Positions 13,395 through 21,590 of a stretch of DNA of 21,590 nt are shown piece after piece. Under the pieces are notes generated by a model. That model was not told the DNA's origin. It ran no database searches and saw only the letters and a program-made list of their open reading frames with translations. The stretch's first letter is position 1, and each line of letters opens with the position of its first letter. Made by a program: the position numbers and the translations under genes. Source of the stretch: an uncultured Bacteroidales bacterium (GTDB taxonomy: Bacteria > Bacteroidota > Bacteroidia > Bacteroidales > P3); NCBI GenBank assembly GCA_947179195.1, contig CAMXAS010000007.1:1-21590 (forward strand). Reading direction: 5' to 3'.

Positions 13395-14804
13395 GTGAAG
13401 CGGAAAACCCTACATAGCGGATGGCGGGGCTTTTGCCTGTCGGCGGTCTTCGCGGCGGCCTGTTTCGTGTGCGGCCTTTCGGTTTCGGAAGGGCGGGCGC
13501 AGACGACCAACCGCGTGCTGTTGATTTACGACGCGTCCAATTCGATGAACGCGCGTTGGCAGAGCGATACGAAGATGGCGATTTCCAAACGGCTGCTCAT
13601 GAACATTTTGGACAGCCTGCAAGGCACGCCCAACCTGCAGATGGCCCTGCGCGTATATGGCCATCAGAGCCAGTATCCGCCCTTGGATTGCCACGACACG
13701 CGGCTGGAAGTGCCGTTCGAGCCCAATAACGTGGCCAAAATCATCCACAGCATCCGGATGTTGAAGCCGAAAGGCGCCACGCCCATCGCCTATGCGTTGG
13801 AGCAGGCCGCCAACGACTTTCCGCCTTGCGACAACTGCCGCAACCTCATTATCCTCATTACCGACGGCATCGAGGAATGCGACGGCGACCCCTGCGCGGC
13901 TTCGGCCTATCTGCAAACGAAGGGCATTACGCTCAAGCCGTTCATCATCGGCATAGGCGACAACTTCTCGACGAGTTTCCAATGTGTGGGCGAGTATTAC
14001 GACGCCTCCAAGGAAGAGGATTTCGGACGGGCGTTCGAAGTCGTGATTTCGCACGCGCTCGACCATACCTCGGCCCAGGTCAATCTGTTGGATGAAAAAG
14101 GCGAACCGACCGAAACCGACGTCAATATGACGTTCTACGACCATGTGTCGGGGCAGGTCGTGTACAACTACGTGCATACGATTAACTACCGCGGTTTGCC
14201 CGACACGCTGACGCTGGACCCCTTGCGCGTCTATGACCTCGTCGTGCACACGCGGCCGGTCAGCCGTTTGGACAGCATCACGCTCAAGACCGGGACGCAC
14301 AACATCATCGGCTTGGACGCGCCCCAGGGCCGTCTGCAAATCCGGATGACGGGTTCGCGCACGAATATGGCCAAGAGCCTCGCGTGCATCGTCCGGCAGA
14401 AGGATTCGGCGCAGACGTTGCACGTGCAGTATGTCAACGACATCGAGAAATACCGGAGTGGCCGCTACGACATCGAAATCCTGTCCTTGCCGCGTATGAT
14501 CGTGCGCGACGTGGACATCCGTCCGCGTCAGACCACGACCGTCGATTTGCCGATGCCGGGCATTTTGGCGTTGAGCCGTCAGGGCGACGGTTGCGCGTCG
14601 CTGTATCAGATGAGCGACAAGCCCGGTACCGACAAGGAACAGTTGATACACGTCTTCGGCGAGACCTCGCGCATGGAGACGCTCTACCTGCAACCGGGCC
14701 GGTATCGCGTCGTGAACCGCCCCAAATACAACCTGCGGACGACGGCCACGCGTGACAAGGAGTTCACGATTGAAGCCGGCGCCACGACCAAAATCACCTT
14801 ATAA
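13395..14804 (+). CDS. exported von Willebrand factor A domain protein
   Basis: A 469-aa protein with a GTG start and a signal peptide (basic MKRK, hydrophobic stretch about 11-30, likely cleavage near GRAQ at 33-36). A VWA domain follows at about 39-220 with a complete metal-ion-dependent adhesion site: DASNS (46-50), Thr at about 129 (KGATPIAYAL) and Asp at about 157 (LITDGIEECDGD). It has several cysteines (99, 145, 148, 162, 167, 197), including a CDNC pair, which suggests disulfides in the periplasm. The C-terminal half (about 225-469) looks like beta-rich repeats such as carboxypeptidase-regulatory or Ig-like units (GRYDIEILSLP, GRYRVVNRPKYNL). No transmembrane anchor or sorting signal is visible. 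It sits 15 bases after one transketolase half and 25 before the other. Ligand unknown. Confidence 0.85.
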   Translation: MKRKTLHSGWRGFCLSAVFAAACFVCGLSVSEGRAQTTNRVLLIYDASNSMNARWQSDTKMAISKRLLMNILDSLQGTPNLQMALRVYGHQSQYPPLDCHDTRLEVPFEPNNVAKIIHSIRMLKPKGATPIAYALEQAANDFPPCDNCRNLIILITDGIEECDGDPCAASAYLQTKGITLKPFIIGIGDNFSTSFQCVGEYYDASKEEDFGRAFEVVISHALDHTSAQVNLLDEKGEPTETDVNMTFYDHVSGQVVYNYVHTINYRGLPDTLTLDPLRVYDLVVHTRPVSRLDSITLKTGTHNIIGLDAPQGRLQIRMTGSRTNMAKSLACIVRQKDSAQTLHVQYVNDIEKYRSGRYDIEILSLPRMIVRDVDIRPRQTTTVDLPMPGILALSRQGDGCASLYQMSDKPGTDKEQLIHVFGETSRMETLYLQPGRYRVVNRPKYNLRTTATRDKEFTIEAGATTKITL

Positions 14805-14829
14805 ACAACGTATAAAAACACAAAACGAT

Positions 14830-15789
14830 ATGAATCCCTATCAGTTTAAAGAAAAGAAAGATACGCGCTCCGGTTTCGGAGCCGGGCTGCTGGAAGCCGG
14901 TAAACGTCATCCCGAAGTCGTGGCCTTGGCGGCCGACCTCAAAGGTTCGGTCAAGATGGACGCTTTCGCCAAGGCGTTCCCCGAACGGTTCATCCAGGTG
15001 GGCATCGCCGAAGCCAATATGATTTCGATGGCGGCCGGTTTGGCCCTGTGCGGCAAGATTCCGTTCACGGGCACGTTCGCCGAATTCGCGACGGGCCGCG
15101 TCTATGACCAAATCCGTCAGTCGGTGGCCTATTCCAATCAGAACGTCAAGATTTACGCGCCCCACGCCGGGGTCAGCGTAGGCGAGGACGGCGCCACGCA
15201 CCAGGCCTTGGAAGACATGGGCATGATGCGCATGATGCCGAACATGACCGTGATTCATCCCTGCGACTACAACCAGGCCTATCAGGCCACGTTGGCCGTC
15301 GCCGAACACAACGGCCCCGTCTATCTGCGTTGCGGCCGTCCGGAGGTGCCCAACTTCACCGACCCGAACAAGCCGTTTGAAATCGGCAAGGCCGACGTGC
15401 TGCTCGAAGGTACGGACGTGACGCTGGCCGCCATCGGCCACCTCGTATGGCCGGCCTTGGAAGCCGCCGAAATCCTGGCCGAAAGGGGCGTCAAGGCCGA
15501 AGTCATCTGCGTTTCGACGCTCAAGCCGTTGGATACGCCCTGCATCCTGAAATCCGTCCTCAAGACGGGTTGCATCGTCAGCTGCGAGGAACACCAGTTC
15601 AACGGTGGCCTCGGCGACGCCATCGCGCAGTTCCTGTGCCGCACGGTGCCGACCCCCATGGAAATGGTGGGCATGGACGACCAATTCGGCCAGAGCGGCA
15701 AACCGATGGAGTTGATGGATTTCTATGGCCTGAACGCGGCCGGCATCGTCGAAAAGGCGGAGAAAGTGCTGGAACGCAAGGCCCGCTAA
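14830..15789 (+). CDS. transketolase, C-terminal subunit
   Basis: A 319-aa protein equal to the pyrimidine-binding plus C-terminal domains of transketolase. The catalytic Glu that protonates thiamine diphosphate is at about 61 in GIAEANMISMAAGLALCG; FAEFATGRVYDQIRQ, the GEDGATHQALED motif and the C-terminal GLGDAIAQ region follow. Together with the N-terminal subunit at 12534 it completes one enzyme. The frame is open upstream into the VWA gene (to 14752), but that would overlap the VWA coding end and has no family similarity; ATG 14830 (MNPYQFKEKKDTRSGFG) matches the family start. It is followed after 13 bases by the Mpl-type ligase gene. Confidence 0.94.
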   Translation: MNPYQFKEKKDTRSGFGAGLLEAGKRHPEVVALAADLKGSVKMDAFAKAFPERFIQVGIAEANMISMAAGLALCGKIPFTGTFAEFATGRVYDQIRQSVAYSNQNVKIYAPHAGVSVGEDGATHQALEDMGMMRMMPNMTVIHPCDYNQAYQATLAVAEHNGPVYLRCGRPEVPNFTDPNKPFEIGKADVLLEGTDVTLAAIGHLVWPALEAAEILAERGVKAEVICVSTLKPLDTPCILKSVLKTGCIVSCEEHQFNGGLGDAIAQFLCRTVPTPMEMVGMDDQFGQSGKPMELMDFYGLNAAGIVEKAEKVLERKAR

Positions 15790-15802
15790 GGCATAAAACG
15801 TT

Positions 15803-17161
15803 ATGGGAAGAATACATTTTATCGCCATCGGCGGCAGCGCGATGCACAATCTGGCCATCGCGCTGCATCTGAGCGGCTATACGGTCAGCGGTTCTGACGA
15901 CGAGATTTTCGATCCGGCCAAAAGCCGTTTGGCGCAATACGGCCTGTTGCCGGCGCAAGCCGGTTGGTTTCCGGAAAAGATAGACACGGGTTTGGAAGCC
16001 GTCATCCTGGGGATGCACGCGCGGGAAGACAACCCGGAGCTCTTGCGGGCCAAGGCGCTCGGCCTTAAAATCTATTCCTATCCCGAATATCTGTACGAAC
16101 AGTCGCGCCGTCAGACACGCGTCGTCATCGGCGGCAGTCACGGCAAGACGACGGTCACGGCCATGATCCTGCACGTGCTCAAAGGCGTGGGCATGAACTG
16201 CAACTATATGGTGGGCGCGCCGCTGGCGGGTTTCGACGTCATGGTGCGGCTCGACCCGACGGCCCCCGTCATGGTCATCGAGGGCGACGAATACCTGACT
16301 TCGCCCATCGACCGCCGGCCCAAATTCCATCTCTATCATCCGCATATCGCCGTCATCAACGGCATCGCCTGGGATCATATCAACGTTTTCCCGACCTTCG
16401 ACATCTATACCGAACAGTTCGACATCTTCGCGCGCAGCGTGGAGCAGGGCGGGAAACTCATCTATTATGCGGGTGACCCGGAGGTGAAACGCATAGGGGA
16501 AACGTTCGCCTCCGAGCGGCAAGACGCAGAGGCCGTGGCCTACGGCGTCCCCGACTACCGCATCGACAACGGCATCACGTATTGGCACGATACGCCCTTG
16601 CAGGTGTTCGGACGCCACAACCTGCAAAACATAGAGGCGGCCAAGGCGGTCTGCCTGGCCCTGGGCGTGGCCGAAGCCGATTTCGTGCGGCTGATTGCCG
16701 GATTCAAGGGCGCGTCCCGCCGTTTGGAACGCATCGCGGACGGGCAGGGCACGACCGTTTTCAAGGATTTCGCGCATTCGCCCTCCAAACTGGAGGCCAC
16801 GATACAGGCCGTCAAGGAGCAGTTCCCGGAACGTAAGCTCGTGGCCTGCATGGAACTGCATACGTTCAGCAGCCTGAGCCGCGAGTTCCTTTCTCATTAC
16901 AAAGGCTGTATGGACAAGGCCGACGTGGCGGTCGTCTATTACAACCCGCACGCCATCGCGCATAAGAAACTGCCGCCCATTACCGACGATATGGTGTTCG
17001 AGGGCTTCGGACGCGCGGATTTGCAGGTCTATCACGACAGCGCCGCGCTCACGGCCGATTTGAAGAGCCGTGCGTGGCAGGGTACGAATCTGTTGTGGAT
17101 GACGTCGGGGAATTTCGACGGCGTGGATGAACGCGCGCTGGCGCGGGAAATCGCCGGTTGA
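15803..17161 (+). CDS. mpl: UDP-N-acetylmuramate:tripeptide ligase (Mpl-type)
   Basis: A 452-aa Mur ligase, shorter at the N-terminus than nothing essential: it keeps all three domains. N-terminal Rossmann-like UDP-sugar domain (IHFIAIGGSAMHNLAIALHLSGYTVSGSDD), central ATPase with GSHGKTT (about 111-117), EGDEYLTSPIDRRPKF and the NGIAWDHINVF segment, and C-terminal domain with GRHNLQNIEAA, RRLERI, KDFAHSPSKLEATI. The DEYLTSPIDRRPKF form separates Mpl from MurC. Mpl joins recycled L-Ala-gamma-D-Glu-DAP tripeptide to UDP-MurNAc, so it belongs to wall recycling. Last gene of the transketolase operon; the link to transketolase is positional only. It ends 3 bases from the convergent lptE. Confidence 0.93.
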   Translation: MGRIHFIAIGGSAMHNLAIALHLSGYTVSGSDDEIFDPAKSRLAQYGLLPAQAGWFPEKIDTGLEAVILGMHAREDNPELLRAKALGLKIYSYPEYLYEQSRRQTRVVIGGSHGKTTVTAMILHVLKGVGMNCNYMVGAPLAGFDVMVRLDPTAPVMVIEGDEYLTSPIDRRPKFHLYHPHIAVINGIAWDHINVFPTFDIYTEQFDIFARSVEQGGKLIYYAGDPEVKRIGETFASERQDAEAVAYGVPDYRIDNGITYWHDTPLQVFGRHNLQNIEAAKAVCLALGVAEADFVRLIAGFKGASRRLERIADGQGTTVFKDFAHSPSKLEATIQAVKEQFPERKLVACMELHTFSSLSREFLSHYKGCMDKADVAVVYYNPHAIAHKKLPPITDDMVFEGFGRADLQVYHDSAALTADLKSRAWQGTNLLWMTSGNFDGVDERALAREIAG

Positions 17162-17164
17162 CCG

Positions 17165-17695
17165 TTACCAGTTGACGAACGCCCGCTGGTAGATATCTTC
17201 GACGAGTTGGGTTGAAATCGTTTCAATCAGCCCGTCTTCCACGGCATTCAAATTGATTTGGGCATCCCAGTCTTCGTAGCGCGTAAACGTCTGTTCGAAG
17301 TTGCTCTTGGGGTCGAAACGGCTCACATAGCGTACGCGCACGCCGATGGTCAGGCGGTTCTTGGCGGCCTGGTCATTGCTCTGCAACGCGATGGGGGCGA
17401 TGTTGTACTGCGAGATTTCGCCCGTAACCGTGATGTCGGCCACGCCGCTATAAACCTGTGTCAGATTGCTCTGCGACACGAAATATTCCTGCAATTTATC
17501 CGAAAACACCGTGCTCAGCGTCGGCTGGACGGTGGGCGCCTTGTTCTTGAAATAACCGATGTTGATGGTCTTGGCTTCGGGCGGAATGGAAGCCCCCGTA
17601 AACGAATAGATGCCGCAGCCGCCCAAAAGGAACGCCAAGCCGAGCAGGATACCGCCCAAGCCGTAGCACCGTCTTATGACCGACCGCATCTGCAT
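17165..17695 (-). CDS. lptE: LptE-like LPS assembly lipoprotein
   Basis: A 176-aa lipoprotein. A signal peptide with hydrophobic core (about 12-24) ends in the lipobox LGGC, with the lipidated Cys at about 27. The mature part (GIYSFTGASIPPEAKTINIGYFKN, then VFSDKLQEYF, then DITVTGEISQYNIAPIAL) follows the LptE pattern, an outer-membrane lipoprotein that plugs LptD in lipopolysaccharide export. The ATG overlaps the stop of the upstream sigma-54 activator gene by one base (TAATG), so translation is coupled. The start could also be Met3. It is the last gene of the yidC unit in this window. Confidence 0.88.
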   Translation of the reverse strand: MQMRSVIRRCYGLGGILLGLAFLLGGCGIYSFTGASIPPEAKTINIGYFKNKAPTVQPTLSTVFSDKLQEYFVSQSNLTQVYSGVADITVTGEISQYNIAPIALQSNDQAAKNRLTIGVRVRYVSRFDPKSNFEQTFTRYEDWDAQINLNAVEDGLIETISTQLVEDIYQRAFVNW

Positions 17696-18936
17696 TATTT
17701 GAGTAAACTGTATTCTTTGATTTTACGGTAAATCGTGCGCTCCGAAATGCCCAATTCCTCGGCGGCCTTGCGGCGGTTGCCCGCGTGTTTCTTCAAGGCC
17801 TGCTCGATGAGCGCCTGCTCCCGCTTGCCGAGGCTCAAATCCTCCTCCACGGGTTCCAGCGTGCCGAGATCCACGTCCGAAATCACGTCCGACACCGTCC
17901 GGGTCTCGCGCACGGGCTTGGGCTCCGCCGCCGTCGGGTAGGGCGTGATGCCACCCTGGCCGTGTTCGGCCGGCAGAATCGTGTAGGCGGTATTCAGATG
18001 CGGTTCTTCCTTGCGGTTCAATTCCTGCGCCATGAAGCGTTTGAGCTCGTGGATGTCTTTCTGCATATCGAACAGCACCGAATACAGAATCTCGCGCTCG
18101 GTCATGCCGTTCTGGTCGGGCCGCGTCTGCAACACGGGCAGGAGGGAGTGCCGCGCCTCGTCCGGCAGGGCGCGTTGCAGGGCGTCCGCGCTCAACAGCC
18201 GGTCTTTCTCGATAATCGTCAGCTGTTCGGTGATGTTCTTCAGCTCGCGCACGTTGCCCGGCCAACGGTAGGCCGTCAGCAGCTCACGCGCCTCCGCGCT
18301 CAGTTCCAAAGGCGGAATCCGGTATTTCTCGCTCGTGTCGGACGAGAATTTGCGGAACAGTAGCGGGATGTCTTCGGGGCGGTCGTGCAGGGCCGGCACC
18401 TGAATCGTAATCGCGTTCAGACGGTAATACAAATCCTCGCGGAACTTGCCCTTCTGAATGGCCTCCGGAATATTGACGTTCGTGGCGGCCACGATGCGGA
18501 CATTCGTTTTCTGCGGTTTGGATGAACCCACTTTCAGGAATTCGCCCGTTTCCAACACGCGCAACAGGCGTACCTGCGTGGAGAGCGGCAGTTCGGCCAC
18601 CTCGTCCAGGAACACGGTGCCGCCGTTCGCTTCCTCGAAATAACCCTTGCGGGCTTCCCGCGCATCGGTAAACGCGCCTTTCTCGTGCCCGAACAGCTCC
18701 GAATCGATCGTGCCTTCCGGGATGGCGCCGCAGTTGATGGCTACGTAATTGCTATGTTTACGGGCGCTCAGCTCGTGGATGATTTTCGGAAAGAACTCCT
18801 TGCCCGAGCCGCTTTCCCCCAACACCAACACGCTCAATTCCGTCGGCGCCACCTGAACCGCGATGTCCAGCGCGCGCAACAGCAGCGGCGAATTGCCGAT
18901 AATCCCGAAACGTTGCTTGATAGCCTGAATGTCCAT
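17695..18936 (-). CDS. sigma-54-dependent transcriptional activator without receiver domain
   Basis: A 413-aa bacterial enhancer-binding protein. It begins directly with the AAA+ domain: Walker A GESGSGKE (about 40-47), Walker B GGTVFLDE (about 105-112) and the RVLETGEFLKVGS region. The sigma-54 contact loop, normally GAFTGA, reads GAFTDA (87-92). RWPGNVRELKN follows, then a variable linker (about 270-360), and a Fis-type helix-turn-helix at the end (NRRKAAEELGISERTIYRKIKEY). There is no N-terminal receiver, GAF or PAS domain, so activity is probably set by expression level or a partner protein. Coupled to lptE and 8 bases after yebC, implying an envelope-linked role. Targets unknown. Confidence 0.93.
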   Translation of the reverse strand: MDIQAIKQRFGIIGNSPLLLRALDIAVQVAPTELSVLVLGESGSGKEFFPKIIHELSARKHSNYVAINCGAIPEGTIDSELFGHEKGAFTDAREARKGYFEEANGGTVFLDEVAELPLSTQVRLLRVLETGEFLKVGSSKPQKTNVRIVAATNVNIPEAIQKGKFREDLYYRLNAITIQVPALHDRPEDIPLLFRKFSSDTSEKYRIPPLELSAEARELLTAYRWPGNVRELKNITEQLTIIEKDRLLSADALQRALPDEARHSLLPVLQTRPDQNGMTEREILYSVLFDMQKDIHELKRFMAQELNRKEEPHLNTAYTILPAEHGQGGITPYPTAAEPKPVRETRTVSDVISDVDLGTLEPVEEDLSLGKREQALIEQALKKHAGNRRKAAEELGISERTIYRKIKEYSLLK

Positions 18937-18944
18937 AGTTTGAT

Positions 18945-19658
18945 TTATCGCATATTGGTATATACGTTCTGCACGTCGTCGTCCTCTTCGATGCGGTCGA
19001 TGAGTTTCTGCACCTCTTCTTGTTCGGCTTCCGACAATTCCTTGGTGTCGGTCGGAATCCGTTCGAAACCGCCGCTGACGAGTTCGAAATTGTTTTCCTC
19101 GATGTATTTCTGGATTTCACCGTAGGATTCGAACGGCGCGTAAACCATAATCGTGCCCGTTTCCTCGTCGGGGAAGACGTCTTCCACGCCGTAGTCGATA
19201 AGTTCCAGTTCCAAATCGTCCAGGTTCACTTCGCCCTGCGGCTTGATTTTGAACACGCATTTGTGTTCGAACATGAACGAAAGGCAGCCGCTCACGCCGA
19301 GGTTGCCGCCCAGCTTGTTGAAGTAGGAGCGGAGGTTGGCCACGGTGCGCGTCGTGTTGTCGGTCGCGGTCTCGATGAGGATGCCGATGCCGTGCGGGCC
19401 ATAGCCCTCGTAAACCACTTCCTTGTAGTCCTTCTGGTCTTTTTCGGTGGCGCGTTTGATGGCGCGTTCGATATTGTCTTTCGGCATATTCTCCGACTTG
19501 GCCGTTTGGATGATGGCCCTCAGACGCGGGTTGGTAGCGGGGTCGGAACCGGCCTTGGCCGCTATCGTGATTTCCTTGCCCAAACGCGTGAACGTGCGGG
19601 CCATATTGCCCCAGCGTTTGAATTTTCTGGCTTTGCGGTATTCAAATGCTCTTCCCAT
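18945..19658 (-). CDS. yebC: YebC/PmpR family protein
   Basis: A 237-aa YebC/TACO1-family protein. The N-terminal signature is present (MGRAFEYRKARKFKRWGNMARTF in two parts, then KEITIAAKAGSDPATNPRLRAII, then NMPKDNIERAIKRAT), as is the family's C-terminal region (EVNLDDLELELIDYGVEDV). Members have been described both as DNA-binding regulators and as factors that relieve ribosome stalling; the sequence does not decide between these. Length is standard. It sits 25 bases after yidC and 8 before the activator gene, within one unit. Confidence 0.95.
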   Translation of the reverse strand: MGRAFEYRKARKFKRWGNMARTFTRLGKEITIAAKAGSDPATNPRLRAIIQTAKSENMPKDNIERAIKRATEKDQKDYKEVVYEGYGPHGIGILIETATDNTTRTVANLRSYFNKLGGNLGVSGCLSFMFEHKCVFKIKPQGEVNLDDLELELIDYGVEDVFPDEETGTIMVYAPFESYGEIQKYIEENNFELVSGGFERIPTDTKELSEAEQEEVQKLIDRIEEDDDVQNVYTNMR

Positions 19659-19683
19659 AGCAGATATTGTTTTTTATAAATGA

Positions 19684-21576
19684 TTAACGACGTTTTTGCT
19701 GTTGTTGCTGACGCATGAGTTCCTGTTGCTGTTTGGCCATCTGTTCCAAACGGGCCTGGAATTTGGATTTCTTGACGGGCTTCTTCTTGTTTTCCTGAAG
19801 TTGCGCCAAGACTTTCTTATCGTCGATGAAACGACGGATCATCCACATCTGCAGGAACGTGAACAGGGTGGAGATACAGTAGTAATAGTTCAAGGCCGAC
19901 GAATAACTGTTCAACAGGCCGAGGAACATAATGGGCATCGCGTACATCATGAATTTCATGCCCGGCATACTGTTGGACGAGGCGTTCTGCTTCATCGTCA
20001 TGCGCGTGTAGAGCAGGTTGGTGATGGCCATGAGCAGGGCGAACAAGCTCACGTGGTCGCCGTAGAACGGGATGTTGAACGGCAGGTTCAGCACCGAATC
20101 GTAGCTCGAAAGGTCGTCGGCCCAAAGGAAGGGCTGTTGCCGCAACTCGATGGAGGCCGGGAAGAAGCGGAACATGGCGATGAGAATCGGGAACTGGAAC
20201 AGCATCGGGATGCAACCCGCCATCGGGCTCACGCCGGCTTTCTTATACAACGCCATGACCGCGCGTTGTTTATCCATGGCCTGTTCCTGTTTCGGATAGC
20301 GTTTGTTGATGATTTCCACTTCCGGCTGGATGACGCGCATCTTGGCCGAGGACAGATACGACTTGTAGGTGACGGGCGAGAGGACGATTTTCAACAGAAT
20401 CGTCAGTATCAGGATGATGAGCCCGTAGTTCAAGCCTTTGGATTCCAAAAAGTCGAAGACGGGAATCACGGCGAAGCGGTTGACCCATTGCAGCAGGAAA
20501 AAGCCCCAGCCGAGCGGAATCAGGCGTTCCATATCGGTGCCGTATTCGCGCAGGATCTTGTATTTGTTGGGGCCCGCGAACAGACTCAAATCGATATGTT
20601 CGGCATTCTCGTGGTCGTATTGGAGGCCGATTTCAGCCTGCATATCCTTGAGGTAGCCTTCGGGGTTCTCGCGATAGGCCTTTTGTTGCACGCGCGCGCT
20701 CGGAAATTCGGTGTCGGCCGTAAGGCAGACCGTAAAGAACTGTTGCTTGAACGCAATCCAGCGCAAGGGCGTCGTCAGGTCTTTGGTTTGGTCGCGGTTC
20801 TGTTTGAGCTGTTCGGCATGGTCGTTCAACGGCTTATAGAACAGGGCCGTATTCATCTGCTCCATGTTCAACGCCTTTTCGAACTGGTGCAGGCGTTGCT
20901 GCCATACGAGGTCGATGAAGGCGGAATTGGCGGCAATCAGGTTCTGCATCCCGATGATATTGAGTTGCAGGCCGATGTTGTAGGCGTTGCCATAAACCGT
21001 ATAGACCCATTCCATATAGCGCGTGCTGTCCACGCTTTGGTCGGGCGTTTGGGCATAGAGGCGCATCCGTACCTGCGTGCTGTCGTCGCCGCTGACCTGC
21101 CGTTTGGCCGGCAACAGGCATTGGAAATACAGCCGGTCGGTGCGGATATGGCGGTTGTTGGCGAAGAAACTCAGGTAGAAATCCGATTGATCGGCTTCGA
21201 ACAGCGTCAGCGTCTCGTGGTTGTAAGTCTTGTAGTCTTTGAGTTCGACGCCCGCGATGCGGCCGCCCAAATTGCGGAACGAAACCTTGAAGACCTCGTT
21301 TTCAATCGTGTAGTCGGCCGTTTCGCCCGCCATGGCCAGCGAGAAAGGATGGTCGGGGTCGGCGGGGGCGGCCGCCTCGGTCGCGACGGGCGCCGTCGGC
21401 TCGGAAACGGCTTCCGGCGTTTCGGCCGGTATCTCCGCGGCGGGTTGTTCCGCCGCTTTCCGTGCGGCTTCTGCCTGTGCCGCCTGGCGTTCTTCAAGCG
21501 AAGGGGAAGTCCAATAGGCATATCCCATCATGACCAGAAAAATCAGGATAAGCCCGATAATGCTCTTTTTATCCAT
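19684..21576 (-). CDS. yidC: membrane protein insertase YidC
   Basis: A 630-aa Bacteroidota-type YidC, which inserts and folds inner-membrane proteins. An N-terminal membrane anchor (about 4-22, IIGLILIFLVMMGYAYW) is followed by an Ala/Pro/Glu-rich linker and a large periplasmic domain (about 75-340). Five C-terminal membrane segments form the conserved core, including GLIILILTILLKIVLSP, whose basic residue (Lys) matches the groove charge that is Arg in E. coli, and MLFQFPILIAMFRFF. The C-terminus ends in a Lys/Gln-rich tail that could touch ribosomes. It is the first gene of the yidC-yebC-activator-lptE unit; its promoter, or an upstream gene in the operon, lies outside the window, only 14 bases of which remain. 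Confidence 0.97.
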   Translation of the reverse strand: MDKKSIIGLILIFLVMMGYAYWTSPSLEERQAAQAEAARKAAEQPAAEIPAETPEAVSEPTAPVATEAAAPADPDHPFSLAMAGETADYTIENEVFKVSFRNLGGRIAGVELKDYKTYNHETLTLFEADQSDFYLSFFANNRHIRTDRLYFQCLLPAKRQVSGDDSTQVRMRLYAQTPDQSVDSTRYMEWVYTVYGNAYNIGLQLNIIGMQNLIAANSAFIDLVWQQRLHQFEKALNMEQMNTALFYKPLNDHAEQLKQNRDQTKDLTTPLRWIAFKQQFFTVCLTADTEFPSARVQQKAYRENPEGYLKDMQAEIGLQYDHENAEHIDLSLFAGPNKYKILREYGTDMERLIPLGWGFFLLQWVNRFAVIPVFDFLESKGLNYGLIILILTILLKIVLSPVTYKSYLSSAKMRVIQPEVEIINKRYPKQEQAMDKQRAVMALYKKAGVSPMAGCIPMLFQFPILIAMFRFFPASIELRQQPFLWADDLSSYDSVLNLPFNIPFYGDHVSLFALLMAITNLLYTRMTMKQNASSNSMPGMKFMMYAMPIMFLGLLNSYSSALNYYYCISTLFTFLQMWMIRRFIDDKKVLAQLQENKKKPVKKSKFQARLEQMAKQQQELMRQQQQQKRR

Positions 21577-21590
21577 CTAAATCGAAAGGT

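Noticed and set aside
14752..14829. Extended start of the transketolase C-half inside the VWA gene
   Set aside because: The added residues have no family similarity, and ATG 14830 gives the expected start.
13410..17035. Long minus-strand frames opposite the VWA, transketolase C-half and Mpl genes
   Set aside because: All are antisense to genes with strong motifs and are His/Arg/Val-rich shadow translations.
1..21590. Mobile element, phage, CRISPR array or defence system
   Set aside because: No transposase, integrase, repeat array, att-like duplication or recognised defence gene is present; every sizeable gene but two fits a known family.

Overview
The window looks like chromosomal core DNA from a GC-rich member of the Bacteroidales (phylum Bacteroidota). 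The evidence is the protein families and several promoters of the phylum's own type, TTTG about 20 bases before TAnnTTTG (near 1050, 7889, 9460, 9500 and 12501). Few genes have a clear Shine-Dalgarno sequence. High GC plus an alpha-oxoamine synthase fits an Alistipes-like (Rikenellaceae) organism, but that is tentative. I see no transposase, integrase, tRNA, rRNA, CRISPR or phage gene. This is mostly housekeeping DNA with a few unusual arrangements.

Left block, minus strand (54-5079): dnaA, an RsmI-like methyltransferase, rarA, sufE and a long-chain polyprenyl diphosphate synthase, closely spaced and read leftward from dnaA; the last gene also has its own promoter. A 431-base AT-rich gap (5080-5510) separates dnaA from rny. 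It holds the rny terminator, weak dnaA promoter candidates and DnaA-box-like sites. Next, also on minus (5511-7870), come a 99-aa coiled-coil protein, zapA, a 205-base segment that folds into a long rod and is a good 6S RNA candidate, and rny (RNase Y). Then panB and an RluA-type pseudouridine synthase form a coupled pair (7929-9439).

Middle: a divergent region with two interleaved promoters (about 9460-9508) drives panB leftward and an alpha-oxoamine synthase gene rightward (9630-10877). The latter probably makes the long-chain base of sphingolipids or sulfonolipids. It converges on dapA and a small Bacteroidota-type protein (10985-12432), with a terminator between.

Right block: a promoter with both elements matching (12477-12508) opens a plus-strand operon in which the two halves of a split transketolase flank a secreted VWA-domain protein, followed by an Mpl-type peptidoglycan-recycling ligase (12534-17161). 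It converges, 3 bases apart, on a minus-strand envelope operon: yidC, yebC, a sigma-54 activator lacking a receiver domain, and lptE (17165-21576).

By function the window covers replication control (DnaA, RarA), division (ZapA and partner), RNA turnover and modification (RNase Y, 6S candidate, RsmI-like, RluA-like), cofactors (PanB, SufE, polyprenyl synthase), lysine/DAP and wall recycling (DapA, Mpl), central carbon (transketolase) and outer-membrane or inner-membrane assembly (YidC, LptE, lipid base synthesis).
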